Shown: positions 1-7,686 of the stretch, in pieces
Layout: each line of letters begins with the position of its first letter
Numbering within the stretch: position 1 is the stretch's first letter
Assembly (NCBI GenBank): GCA_003448685.1
Contig: DLXW01000233.1
Coordinates: forward strand, 12,093-22,070
From: Cyanothece sp. UBA12306
GTDB lineage: Bacteria > Cyanobacteriota > Cyanobacteriia > Cyanobacteriales > Microcystaceae
Reading direction: 5' to 3'
Length of the DNA stretch: 9,978 nt
Translations under genes and position numbers: made by a program
Notes under the pieces: model-generated
What the model was told of the DNA's origin: nothing
The model's database searches: none
What the model saw: the letters and a program-made list of their open reading frames with translations, nothing else

Positions 1-3000
1 CAAAACTGGTACAGCTTGGAAATCTTCCAGAGTAGGATCTAAGTCTAAACATCGGCATTGTAAACTTTCATATTCTTGAGCGATTACTCGGCCTAAACCC
101 CATAAAGGAGCTTGTTGAAATTGTAAAGCCAAGGAGTCATTGCCTACTGATTGAGAGCCTTGAGTGATTAGCCACAATGGGGAATTTTCTATCCCTTGGC
201 TGTTTTCTATGGCTTGTACTAGATGAAGTACACTGCCACAACCTAATTCTTGAGACTTGTTTAACTCCTGTGTTGATGTTGGTGATGCTATTTTTTCGTC
301 CAAACTCCACAAGTGAACAATCCCTCTTAATGCTGGCTGCTGCTCTAAGCTTTCTTTTAATAGACGCTTGTATTCACTGATCTTAAGGGGATTGATTTGA
401 TAATGTTGGGATTCTAACTGGCGGTAATTCTCCCCTGGTGTAACAAAGATACAATGCTGACCTTGTTGTGTTAATGATAGAGCCAACTTTTTGCCTATAC
501 CTGTGGGTGGGGAAAATAGTAGCCAGCTTCCTGGTTTTGCTAAGTCAATTGATGGGTTGTCAGGTAAAGTTGATTGCGGTTGCCAATGGATTTGATATAA
601 CCAATTATCAAAATCTGGTTCTATAATATGCTGTAAAGCTGAAGGAGATGTTTGTAACCAGGTCAAACCTTCTAATTGAGCTATTACTGATCCCTGTTCA
701 TCTAATAAACTAACTTCACCAGTTAGGGTTTTTGTCTCAGCGTTAATTGAACTTATATTTACCTGACTCCAAACATTGTTGCTGACAGTCCCCCGATAAA
801 CTTGTAATCTTTTGATGTTTACTGGCAAATAAAGCTTAGCTTCTGACCTATCTTCTGTAGCAGTTTCGGCTATGGCGACTAATGTTTGAAGACTAGCATC
901 TAAAAGTACCGGATGTAGTTGATATTTTCCTGCTTCCTTGACTAAGGTTTCTGGTAATTCAATGTGACCCAGCGCTTTTCCTTCACTATGCCACAGTTGT
1001 TTAACGGCTTGGAAACTTAAGCCATATTCCATACCTGTGTCTTGATACTTTTTGTATAAGTCTTGAGGTGATATTTGCTGCTTACACTCGTTCTTGATGG
1101 TTGTTAAGTCCTTTGTTGGTAACTCAGCTTCTTTAGAGCTTGCTAGCAATTTTCCTTGAACGTGTAGAGTCCATCTAGGTTCTGAGTCATTAGAATCTAG
1201 ATCTAGACTGAAAATTTGAAATTTATAGGTTCGCGCTTCTTCTGGTGTTAAGATGACCTGAACAGTTTTGATTTTATCTTCTGACAAGATCAGAGCTTTT
1301 TGAATGAAAACATCTTCAAGGATTAAGTTTTCTGAGTTGAATAAACTTGAACCTGCTGCTAAAGCTATTTCTAGGAAAGCCGTTGCTGGGAAGACAGGCT
1401 TAGAAAACACACAATGGTCTTTCAGGTAAGTTAGTTGGGACGTGCTAATAAGACACTCAAAACGAATTTGCTCTTCTAATCGTGCTAAATACAATCTTTG
1501 ACCAAGTAGCGGATGAAGATTATCGTTGTTTGATAAAAATTGTCTTTTTTTAATAGGAGCATCAACTTTTTCAACCCAATACCTTTGGTAATCGAAAGCA
1601 TAAGTCGGTAAGGGGAGGCGATACCGTTTTTCTGATTCATAAAACCCTGTCCAATCAATTTTAACTCCAACTTGCCACAGTTGACCAAGACTATCGAGAA
1701 TAAAAGCCAAATCCGATAACTCTTGTTTTGGATGGCGCACAGAAGTTAATACCCTTTGTTCTTGGTTTTTGCTAGGATGTTGTCGGGCTAAGGTACTTAA
1801 TGTCCGCCCTGGTCCTACTTCTAATAATACTCTCTCGGGTTGCTCTAACAACAATTCTACCCCTTGAGCAAAGCGCACTGTTTGGCGTAAATGTTTGGCC
1901 CAATAAGTAGGATCAACTGCATCATCTGCTGTCATCCAAGTTCCAGTCACATTAGAAACATAGGGAATTTGGGGAGGATTAAGGGTAATCTCTCTCACTT
2001 TTTGCGTGAAGGGTTCTAAAATTGGCTCCATCATCCCAGAATGGAAGGCGTGGGAGGTGTGAAGAATACGCCCTTCTATGTCTTGGCTTTGTAATTGCTG
2101 TTCTAAGTCCTTAATCGCTTCTTCGGGGCCTGATACCACACAACGAGCCACCCCATTAATCACCCCTAAACACAGAGGTTCTTTCAAGAAGGGTTGTATC
2201 TCATCGGGAGTCAAGGGTACTGCTAGCATCACACCAGGAGGTAACTGTTCCATCAGTTGGCCTCGGGTTGCTACCAATTTCAAAGCATCTTCGAGGGAAA
2301 ACACCCCAGCTAAACAAGCAGCCACATATTCACCAATACTATGTCCAATCATCGCTTGGGGTTCAATACCCCATGATTGCCATAATTTAGCTAAGGCATA
2401 TTCAATAACAAATAAAGCTGGTTGGGTAATACTGGTTTGGGTTAATTGTTTGGCTGCCGTAGTTTCTTGTCCTGATGGCGGATAAATAATCTCACGGATA
2501 TCCTTTCCTAAATGGGGTTTAAGCAGTTCGGCGCAGCGATCAATCTCGGCTCGAAAAACCGACTCACTCTGATAAAGTTCTAAACCCATATTGGGATATT
2601 GTGAGCCTTGTCCTGAAAACATGAAGGTAATGGGGGAAGGTTCATCAATTGATCCATGATTCAACACAGGTTGCTCAGAGGCAGATTCTAGAGCCGCGAT
2701 CGCCTCTTCTAATCCTTGACAGACTACAATGCGTTGCTGTTCAAAGCGATGACGACCTACTTGTAAAGTATAAGCCACATCTCCTAAGTTAATGTCCCGA
2801 TTGGCTTTGAGATAGGCTGCTAATTTTTGACTGGCTCCCTCTAGGGCAGTTGGCGTTTTGGCCGATAATAATAACAATTGCCAAGCTCTCGAAGGGCTAG
2901 AAGGTTCCATCGGAGGAGCTTCTTCTAACACTAGATGGGCGTTAGTTCCCCCAAAACCAAAGGAACTAATTCCTGCCCGTCGAGGTATCCCTTCGGGGTT

Positions 3001-4248
3001 CCAGTCTCTGAGGGTGTCATTAACGTAAAAAGGACTATTTTGAAAGTCAATACTGGGGTTAGGTTGGTCAAAATTGATACTAGGAGGTATTTTCTGATAT
3101 TTTAGAGCCAACAGGGCTTTAACTAATCCGGCAATACCTGCGGCTCGATTAAGATGGCCTACATTGGGTTTTACCGAGCCGATGGCGCAAAATCCTTTTT
3201 TATCGGTGCTGGCTTGGAAAACTTGTTTTAATGCTGTGATTTCTATGGGATCACCTAGGGCTGTTCCTGTTCCGTGGGCTTCAATATACGTAATGGTTTC
3301 GGGATTGATTTCTGCCACTGCTTGAGCTTCGGCTATGGCTGTGCTTTGTCCTGTAACACTGGGGGCGGTATAACTTACTTTCAAGGTACCATCGTTATTG
3401 ATGGCCGAGCCTTTGATAACTCCATAAATATAATCCCCATCGGCGATCGCTTCATCTAAACGTTTTAATACGACTAATCCTACCCCATTACCCAAAATGG
3501 TTCCTTGGGCTTGATGATCGAAGGCGCGACAATGACCGTTGGGACTGGCAATACCCCCTTCTCTGTAGAGGTATCCAGAAATTTGGGGCACTTGAATCGT
3601 TACTGCTCCGGCTAAGGCCATGTCGCATTGATAATTTAATAGGGTTTGACAGGCTAAATGGACTGCCACTATGGAGGTGGAACAAGCGGTATTCACGCTA
3701 ACACTCGGACCCCTAAGCCCTAATTTATAGGAAATACGGGTCATCAAATAGTCCCGATCATTACCTTGGGTAATTTTATCCTGTTGTTGGATCAGATCAA
3801 AATCCATAAATTCGAGCAGATCCCCATTAGATAATAGGTTCTGCTGTAGGTAGGTACTAAGACACCCTCCCCCATAAATGCCAATAGAACCTTCATAATC
3901 ATAGGGGTCATAACCTGAATTTTCTAAGGCATTCCAGGCACATTCTAAAAATAAACGATGTTGAGGGTCCATTACTTCCACTTCTTTGGCAGTTAGTCCA
4001 AAAAAAGCAGGATCAAACAGTTCGATATCTTCTACAATTCCATTAGCTTTAACATAATTAGGTTGACTTAAAAGTGATGGTTCTATCCCTGCTTTGATTA
4101 ATTCTTCATCAGAAAAAAAAGTAATTGACTCCACTCCATCACAGAGATTTTGCCAAAATTGGTCAATGTTTTTGGCCCCAGGAAATCTTCCTGCCATGCC
4201 AATGACAGCAATAGCATCAAGTGCTTCATTAGTTTGCCAATTATCCAT
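1..4248 (-). CDS. Type I polyketide synthase, KS-AT-DH-(KR...), 3' end beyond the window
   Basis: The first 1416 codons of a modular PKS are open without interruption to the left edge. Ketosynthase spans residues ~9-435, with active-site Cys189 in NTACSTS, His325 in EAHGTGT and His365 in KPNVGHLNRAAG. Acyltransferase spans ~546-840, with GQGSQ at 546-550, Ser637 in GHSIGEY and His736 in HAFHS; HAFH is the malonyl-CoA signature. Dehydratase spans ~912-1200, with His945 in HCVFSKPVFP, YGLSFQ, and Asp1117 in LLDASLQ. From ~1213 the structural (psi) half of a ketoreductase begins, including QAPLWGLGR around 1380. The catalytic KR, any ER or methyltransferase, and the ACP lie outside. The domains predict addition of a C2 unit with reduction at least to an alkene. 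The KS follows a very short N-terminus without a coiled-coil docking segment. The ATG overlaps the upstream stop codon by 8 nt and has GGAG 8 nt upstream, so translational coupling to the C-PCP gene is likely. The natural product is unknown. Confidence 0.95.
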   Translation of the reverse strand, partial: MDNWQTNEALDAIAVIGMAGRFPGAKNIDQFWQNLCDGVESITFFSDEELIKAGIEPSLLSQPNYVKANGIVEDIELFDPAFFGLTAKEVEVMDPQHRLFLECAWNALENSGYDPYDYEGSIGIYGGGCLSTYLQQNLLSNGDLLEFMDFDLIQQQDKITQGNDRDYLMTRISYKLGLRGPSVSVNTACSTSIVAVHLACQTLLNYQCDMALAGAVTIQVPQISGYLYREGGIASPNGHCRAFDHQAQGTILGNGVGLVVLKRLDEAIADGDYIYGVIKGSAINNDGTLKVSYTAPSVTGQSTAIAEAQAVAEINPETITYIEAHGTGTALGDPIEITALKQVFQASTDKKGFCAIGSVKPNVGHLNRAAGIAGLVKALLALKYQKIPPSINFDQPNPSIDFQNSPFYVNDTLRDWNPEGIPRRAGISSFGFGGTNAHLVLEEAPPMEPSSPSRAWQLLLLSAKTPTALEGASQKLAAYLKANRDINLGDVAYTLQVGRHRFEQQRIVVCQGLEEAIAALESASEQPVLNHGSIDEPSPITFMFSGQGSQYPNMGLELYQSESVFRAEIDRCAELLKPHLGKDIREIIYPPSGQETTAAKQLTQTSITQPALFVIEYALAKLWQSWGIEPQAMIGHSIGEYVAACLAGVFSLEDALKLVATRGQLMEQLPPGVMLAVPLTPDEIQPFLKEPLCLGVINGVARCVVSGPEEAIKDLEQQLQSQDIEGRILHTSHAFHSGMMEPILEPFTQKVREITLNPPQIPYVSNVTGTWMTADDAVDPTYWAKHLRQTVRFAQGVELLLEQPERVLLEVGPGRTLSTLARQHPSKNQEQRVLTSVRHPKQELSDLAFILDSLGQLWQVGVKIDWTGFYESEKRYRLPLPTYAFDYQRYWVEKVDAPIKKRQFLSNNDNLHPLLGQRLYLARLEEQIRFECLISTSQLTYLKDHCVFSKPVFPATAFLEIALAAGSSLFNSENLILEDVFIQKALILSEDKIKTVQVILTPEEARTYKFQIFSLDLDSNDSEPRWTLHVQGKLLASSKEAELPTKDLTTIKNECKQQISPQDLYKKYQDTGMEYGLSFQAVKQLWHSEGKALGHIELPETLVKEAGKYQLHPVLLDASLQTLVAIAETATEDRSEAKLYLPVNIKRLQVYRGTVSNNVWSQVNISSINAETKTLTGEVSLLDEQGSVIAQLEGLTWLQTSPSALQHIIEPDFDNWLYQIHWQPQSTLPDNPSIDLAKPGSWLLFSPPTGIGKKLALSLTQQGQHCIFVTPGENYRQLESQHYQINPLKISEYKRLLKESLEQQPALRGIVHLWSLDEKIASPTSTQELNKSQELGCGSVLHLVQAIENSQGIENSPLWLITQGSQSVGNDSLALQFQQAPLWGLGRVIAQEYESLQCRCLDLDPTLEDFQAVPVL
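2696..3450. repeat. HIP1 sites in the PKS gene
   Basis: Exact GCGATCGC octamers occur at 2696-2703 and 3443-3450. HIP1 is strongly overrepresented in many cyanobacterial genomes. Its presence inside the PKS argues that this gene has resided in a HIP1-bearing genome. I found no copy in the C-PCP or ACP genes. Confidence 0.9.
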
Positions 4249-4260
4249 GATTGTTTCTCC
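4241..4260 (-). promoter_or_regulatory. Overlapping stop/start with Shine-Dalgarno for the PKS
   Basis: On the minus strand the eight bases ATGGATAA contain both the PKS start codon and, in another frame, the TAA stop of the C-PCP gene. GGAG at 4260-4257 lies 8 nt before the ATG, inside the end of the C-PCP coding region. This fixes the PKS start and implies coupled translation and near-equal production of two proteins that must interact. Confidence 0.85.
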
Positions 4261-5962
4261 GTTGTTTCATTAGTTGTTTGCGTCGTTGTCGAGCTTGTTT
4301 TTGTTGGTTAACGTTATTTTGAATGATTTTAAATTGAGTATTGCATGGCTCTTCCTCCTGACTTAAATATTGAGCCAAGGTTTTAACTGTTGGGTAGCTA
4401 AATAGGTCAACAATGGATATTTCCTGTTTAAATATTTCCTGTAATTGGGTAGTTACTTGGGCAATTGCCAGGGAATTTCCACCTAGTTCAAAAAAGTTGT
4501 GATGTAGACTAATTTTTTCGACTTGCAGTACCTCTTGCCACACTTGAGCGATCTTTTGTTCTACTTCTTTTTCTGGAGCAACGTAGGGAGTATCGGTAAT
4601 AGTAACTTGAGTTTGTTCTCTCGGCTGAATATCTCGTAAAATAGGGAGAGATGACAATTTTCGTTCAGGATTTGTGACCGAACTTTCTAATAAGCTGACA
4701 AAATTGTCAACCATTTCTTCAATGGTAGTTGGTTCAAACAAAGCCGTTTTATAATCTAAAACTCCTGTTACAGAGCCTTCCCTTTCTTCAAGGAATAGGG
4801 ATAATTCAAAGTTGGCTGTCCCATTGTGAACGTGTTGAAAATTAGGATAACCAATGGTTAGATTAGATAACTGTATTTCATCACTAGGACTATGTTGCAG
4901 AGCAAACATGGCCCTGGTTAGGGGAACTCGCTTTAAGTTGGGTAAGTTAGCTATTTTTTGAAAGGGAAGATCCATGTTTTGATAACCTTTTAGGGCAGTT
5001 TGACTAACCCTTTTAAGCAGTCCAGAAAAGCTAGGATCTCCTGATAAATCTGTGCGTAGGGGAATAATATTATTAAAGTATCCCATCAGCCCCTTAGTTT
5101 CACGACGATGACGACCGGCAATGGGAGAACAAACTATCATATCTTCTTGGCGAGTATACTGATAGAGTACGCTTTTAAAACCTGTCAATAAAGTCATGAA
5201 TAAAGTTACCCCAGCCTCTTCACTCAATGCTTTGAGTTGACTGGTAAGTTCTTTTGATAAAACAATCAGTTGCCGTTTCCCTTGATAGTTCGCTAGGGGT
5301 GATGGTGGTTGATCAAATGGCAATACTAAGGGAGATACTTTACCCCCTAATTTTTCTTCCCAGTAGGCTAATTGTTTTTGATTCTTTTTTCCTTCTAGCC
5401 ATTGGTTTTGCCAGAGGGTAAATTCTCCATATTGTCTAGCTAAGGGGGGTAAGGAAACATTTTGTCCTGCGGCAATGTCTTGATAAATAGTTGCTAATTC
5501 CTGCATCAAGATACTCAGGGACCAATGATCACAAATGATGTGATGGATGGTCACTAAAAGCACTGATTTTTCAGAATCTAGTTGTAGAAGTTTAAATCTC
5601 CATAGGGGAGCTTTTGTTAAGTTAAACGGGGTTTCTGATTCTTCTAATGCTAACTCGTAAGCCCTTTTTTCTTTTTCTTTTATTGGCAGTTCCTGTAAGT
5701 TGGTGATGTCCAGGAAAAAATCAATTTCCGGTCTAACCGCTTGAACAGGTTTTCCTTCTGCTTTGACAAAATAAGTTCTAAGAATATCGTGTCTTTTAAT
5801 AATTACTTTGAGGCTTTCTTCGAGAATTTTTAGGTCAAGTTTCCCCGTCAATTCATAGCTAAAAGCCATATTATAAACCGGACTACCTCCTAATGTTTGT
5901 TCATGATACCAAAGGCGTTCTTGTCCAAATGAGAGGGGAATCATCGGCTTTCCTTGTTCCAT
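4241..5962 (-). CDS. NRPS condensation-PCP didomain protein without an adenylation domain
   Basis: This 573-residue protein should form an amide (or ester) between two carrier-bound acyl groups. A complete condensation domain fills residues ~8-440: SFGQERLW, RHDILRT, the catalytic HHxxxD motif at 140-145 (His141, Asp145), EFTLWQNQW, GYFNNIIPLRTDL and LPFQKI. A peptidyl carrier domain follows (~465-540), with Ser497 in FFELGGNSL as the phosphopantetheine site. No A domain lies between them or elsewhere in the protein, so the PCP must be charged in trans. The C-terminus ends in a Gln/Arg/Lys-rich tail (~545-573) that could dock onto the PKS. In the active site His146 replaces the usual Gly of HHxxxDG. 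The first ATG has no clear ribosome-binding site, whereas Met7 (ATG ending at 5944) has AAGGA 6 nt upstream and directly precedes the domain, so it may be the true start. The gene lies 92 nt after the ACP gene in the same direction. Confidence 0.93.
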   Translation of the reverse strand: MEQGKPMIPLSFGQERLWYHEQTLGGSPVYNMAFSYELTGKLDLKILEESLKVIIKRHDILRTYFVKAEGKPVQAVRPEIDFFLDITNLQELPIKEKEKRAYELALEESETPFNLTKAPLWRFKLLQLDSEKSVLLVTIHHIICDHWSLSILMQELATIYQDIAAGQNVSLPPLARQYGEFTLWQNQWLEGKKNQKQLAYWEEKLGGKVSPLVLPFDQPPSPLANYQGKRQLIVLSKELTSQLKALSEEAGVTLFMTLLTGFKSVLYQYTRQEDMIVCSPIAGRHRRETKGLMGYFNNIIPLRTDLSGDPSFSGLLKRVSQTALKGYQNMDLPFQKIANLPNLKRVPLTRAMFALQHSPSDEIQLSNLTIGYPNFQHVHNGTANFELSLFLEEREGSVTGVLDYKTALFEPTTIEEMVDNFVSLLESSVTNPERKLSSLPILRDIQPREQTQVTITDTPYVAPEKEVEQKIAQVWQEVLQVEKISLHHNFFELGGNSLAIAQVTTQLQEIFKQEISIVDLFSYPTVKTLAQYLSQEEEPCNTQFKIIQNNVNQQKQARQRRKQLMKQRRNNHG

Positions 5963-6054
5963 TTTAAACTTACTTATTCTAAATTATTATGAGACATTAT
6001 GAGACCGAGGCAAATAAAATTGTTATACAAACTTTATTTATTGCTTTTATTGTC
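5963..6054. other. Intergenic spacer between ACP and C-PCP genes, with a 10-bp tandem duplication
   Basis: This AT-rich 92-nt spacer has no terminator-like hairpin with a U-tract, so the two genes are probably cotranscribed. It contains two adjacent copies of ATTATGAGAC (5986-5995 and 5996-6005, plus strand), about 25 nt upstream of the first C-PCP start codon. Confidence 0.7.
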
Positions 6055-6351
6055 TTAGTTTTGCTCAAATTCTTCTAATTGGCTAGCTAAATATTCAGTG
6101 ATTTTATTAATTGTTGGATAATCCCAGATTAAAGTATTAGGAATTTCTAACTCACAAAATTCTTCTTCAAACCACTCTTCTAGCTCTCCAACAAGGGTAA
6201 ATCCATCGACTGAATCTAAGCCATATCGAGTAAGTTGCTGGTCTGAATCAATTTCTTCAGGCTCCATTTGAAATTGTTCGGCCATTAAATCGATTAACCA
6301 TTCTTTAATTACAGCTTTTGAAGGAGTTTTAGTTAAATTTTCTACGGTCAT
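6055..6351 (-). CDS. Free-standing acyl carrier protein, first gene of the NRPS/PKS operon
   Basis: This is a small acidic 98-residue protein of the phosphopantetheine carrier fold. Ser47 in RYGLDSVDG is the predicted 4'-phosphopantetheine attachment site, followed by the helix-II segment TLVGELEEWF and by IWDYPTI near residues 75-85. From knowledge of the family, a GLDS-V-x6-GELEEW core with a late WDYPTI is usual in stand-alone ACPs that work with fatty acyl-AMP ligases in lipopeptide starter units. That role is inference here, as no ligase gene is in view. An AGGA sits 9 nt before the ATG. The gene is first in the leftward ACP, C-PCP, PKS series, and the next gene upstream encodes an unrelated exported protein, so it probably marks the cluster boundary. 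It is most likely the donor for the downstream condensation domain. Confidence 0.9.
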   Translation of the reverse strand: MTVENLTKTPSKAVIKEWLIDLMAEQFQMEPEEIDSDQQLTRYGLDSVDGFTLVGELEEWFEEEFCELEIPNTLIWDYPTINKITEYLASQLEEFEQN

Positions 6352-6410
6352 CTTTGATTTTCCTGATTTTTTCTATTTGTGACAATCTAAATTAATTACC
6401 CAACTTTAAT

Positions 6411-6440
6411 AATATCACAAAATTTTTTTTTTGTGATATT
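6411..6440. repeat. Perfect 12-bp inverted repeat upstream of the ACP operon
   Basis: AATATCACAAAA (6411-6422) and TTTTGTGATATT (6429-6440) are exact reverse complements around a six-T loop. The element lies about 60-90 nt upstream of the ACP start codon, where an operator or a 5'-UTR hairpin would sit. It lacks a following U-tract on the minus strand. The TCACA/TGTGA half-sites are in the opposite order to a classical CRP site, so a CRP-type site is not claimed. Confidence 0.75.
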
Positions 6441-6583
6441 GACTCAACTATTTCTGACAGACCTAATTTTATAGTGCTACGCGAAATTAAGAATGCAGAA
6501 TCTAGAATCAAGCTATGACTTAATTTCAATCTTTATTAAGTGTCCTGACCTTAACCCGTAGAGCCACACGACTATCAAAACAC

Positions 6584-6632
6584 AGTTGAATTTACTTATA
6601 AACTAAGAGATGCTTCATAAGTAAATTCAACT
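6584..6632. repeat. Perfect 16-bp inverted repeat downstream of the PEP-CTERM gene
   Basis: AGTTGAATTTACTTAT (6584-6599) and ATAAGTAAATTCAACT (6617-6632) are exact reverse complements around a 17-nt loop, in which AAG and CTT could form a further short stem. It begins about 60 nt after the stop codon of the leftward PEP-CTERM gene. It could therefore end that transcript or protect its 3' end, although no long U-tract follows on the minus strand. A small transposon-derived inverted repeat is the alternative. Confidence 0.75.
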
Positions 6633-6691
6633 ATATCATCAGTATTTAAAACCAATTTATCAGCAAAAAGAAAAAAATCAAATACTTGAAT

Positions 6692-7663
6692 CTACTTAGA
6701 TTTTTGTGTAATTTTTCTCTTGAAGAAAGTTCCAAATCCTATGGCTGATAATGATCCTAAAACAGTCAAAGGTTCTGGTACGGTACCCAAAGTTTTTATT
6801 TCAACATCAGAGAAAAATGTTTCTACTCCTCCAACATTGAATCCTACTCTTCCTGACATAAAGGTTGTATCAGTTATCTGTGTATCATATATAGTCTCTT
6901 GACCGTTCATGATTCGAACTGATAATTGATCACCAATACGACTAAAACCAAGGTTATAGGAAACGCCATGGTCCCATCTTAGGTAATAGTCATAGGATGA
7001 CTCAAAAAAAGTAGTAACACCGTCGACTGTTTTAGAAACAACAATTCCTCCTGTACCGATTACATTTGGACCTCGTTCATCATAACGACCTAAATCAGGT
7101 CTTTCGTAAGGACCATTTTCTTCGCGAGGTCCGTTAGTACCGTCAATCTGATCTTGCATTATTCTTTTAACTAGACCAATGCCCCAACTAAAACTATAGT
7201 AGTTATCTGGATCTTGATATCCAAAAACTAACCCGAAAGGGTCATTATCACCTTCCGTAAAAAAATCAGTAACAAAACTAGAATCTCCACTTACTTGTTC
7301 ACTTCTTATAAGACTTGCATAACGGTCAGTATCCCTTCTCCCATTCACGGAGTAATCGTAGCCATCGCCAATACGGCTTGGTTGACTGGTTATGAAATCT
7401 CTACCATCCCATTTATCACCTGTATCATCAACACCCCAAAGTCCAGTCTGTGGTTCAGCTCTTCTTCCTTCACTTCTAGATCCACCACCCCACACACCAT
7501 TGCGAAGTTCAGGGCCTTCCGTCCAATCTCTTAGAATCTCATGAGGGGTGGGGGTAAGAGTCAATGCTGAAGCTGACGACTGCACTCCCGTTGTTTGAAT
7601 AATTATACCTACACCTAATAGGGTTAATTGTATGGATTTTTTAGATAATAATTCGGGCATCAT
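6692..7663 (-). CDS. Exported PEP-CTERM protein with a thrombospondin-C/LamG-like domain
   Basis: This 323-residue protein is probably secreted and sorted by an exosortase. Residues 1-33 form a signal peptide: a short basic start with KK, a hydrophobic core, and a likely cut near SASA. The tail is a PEP-CTERM signal: VPEP at 295-298, a hydrophobic stretch to ~314, then the basic KRKITQKSK. The body resembles concanavalin-fold beta-sandwich domains of the thrombospondin C-terminal type. The acidic DFFTEGDNDPFGLVFGYQ at 133-150 is followed by DNYYSFSW, and late on comes GRVGFNVGGVETFFSDVEI (271-289). This assignment rests on remembered family patterns and is moderate. An Asp/Gly-rich segment (~75-115) could bind calcium. 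There is no clear ribosome-binding site before the paired ATG codons. The domain suggests a surface or matrix role; the ligand is unknown. Confidence 0.88.
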   Translation of the reverse strand: MMPELLSKKSIQLTLLGVGIIIQTTGVQSSASALTLTPTPHEILRDWTEGPELRNGVWGGGSRSEGRRAEPQTGLWGVDDTGDKWDGRDFITSQPSRIGDGYDYSVNGRRDTDRYASLIRSEQVSGDSSFVTDFFTEGDNDPFGLVFGYQDPDNYYSFSWGIGLVKRIMQDQIDGTNGPREENGPYERPDLGRYDERGPNVIGTGGIVVSKTVDGVTTFFESSYDYYLRWDHGVSYNLGFSRIGDQLSVRIMNGQETIYDTQITDTTFMSGRVGFNVGGVETFFSDVEIKTLGTVPEPLTVLGSLSAIGFGTFFKRKITQKSK

Positions 7664-7686
7664 ACTTTGTATTATTGAATTCTATA

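Larger units (their letters stand above)
6352..6691. other. Gene-free region between the ACP operon and a PEP-CTERM gene
   Basis: No convincing reading frame or RNA gene is visible in these 340 bases. The stretch should contain the promoter of the leftward ACP operon and the 3' end of the PEP-CTERM transcript. It holds two perfect inverted repeats, annotated separately. A possible but weak promoter for the operon on the minus strand is TTGTGA with AATTAA 17 nt later, overlapping the right arm of the 6411-6440 hairpin. Confidence 0.6.

Noticed and set aside
2078..2485. 135-codon plus-strand open frame
   Set aside because: It lies opposite the AT domain of the PKS, whose frame is intact with all catalytic residues; the composition looks like an antisense shadow.
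6411..6440. CRP- or NtcA-type binding site
   Set aside because: The half-sites are ordered TCACA then TGTGA, the reverse of CRP, and GTA-N8-TAC of NtcA is absent.
6441..6583. tRNA or small RNA gene in the gap
   Set aside because: No cloverleaf-compatible pairing or T-loop motif was found by eye, and nothing else supports an RNA gene.
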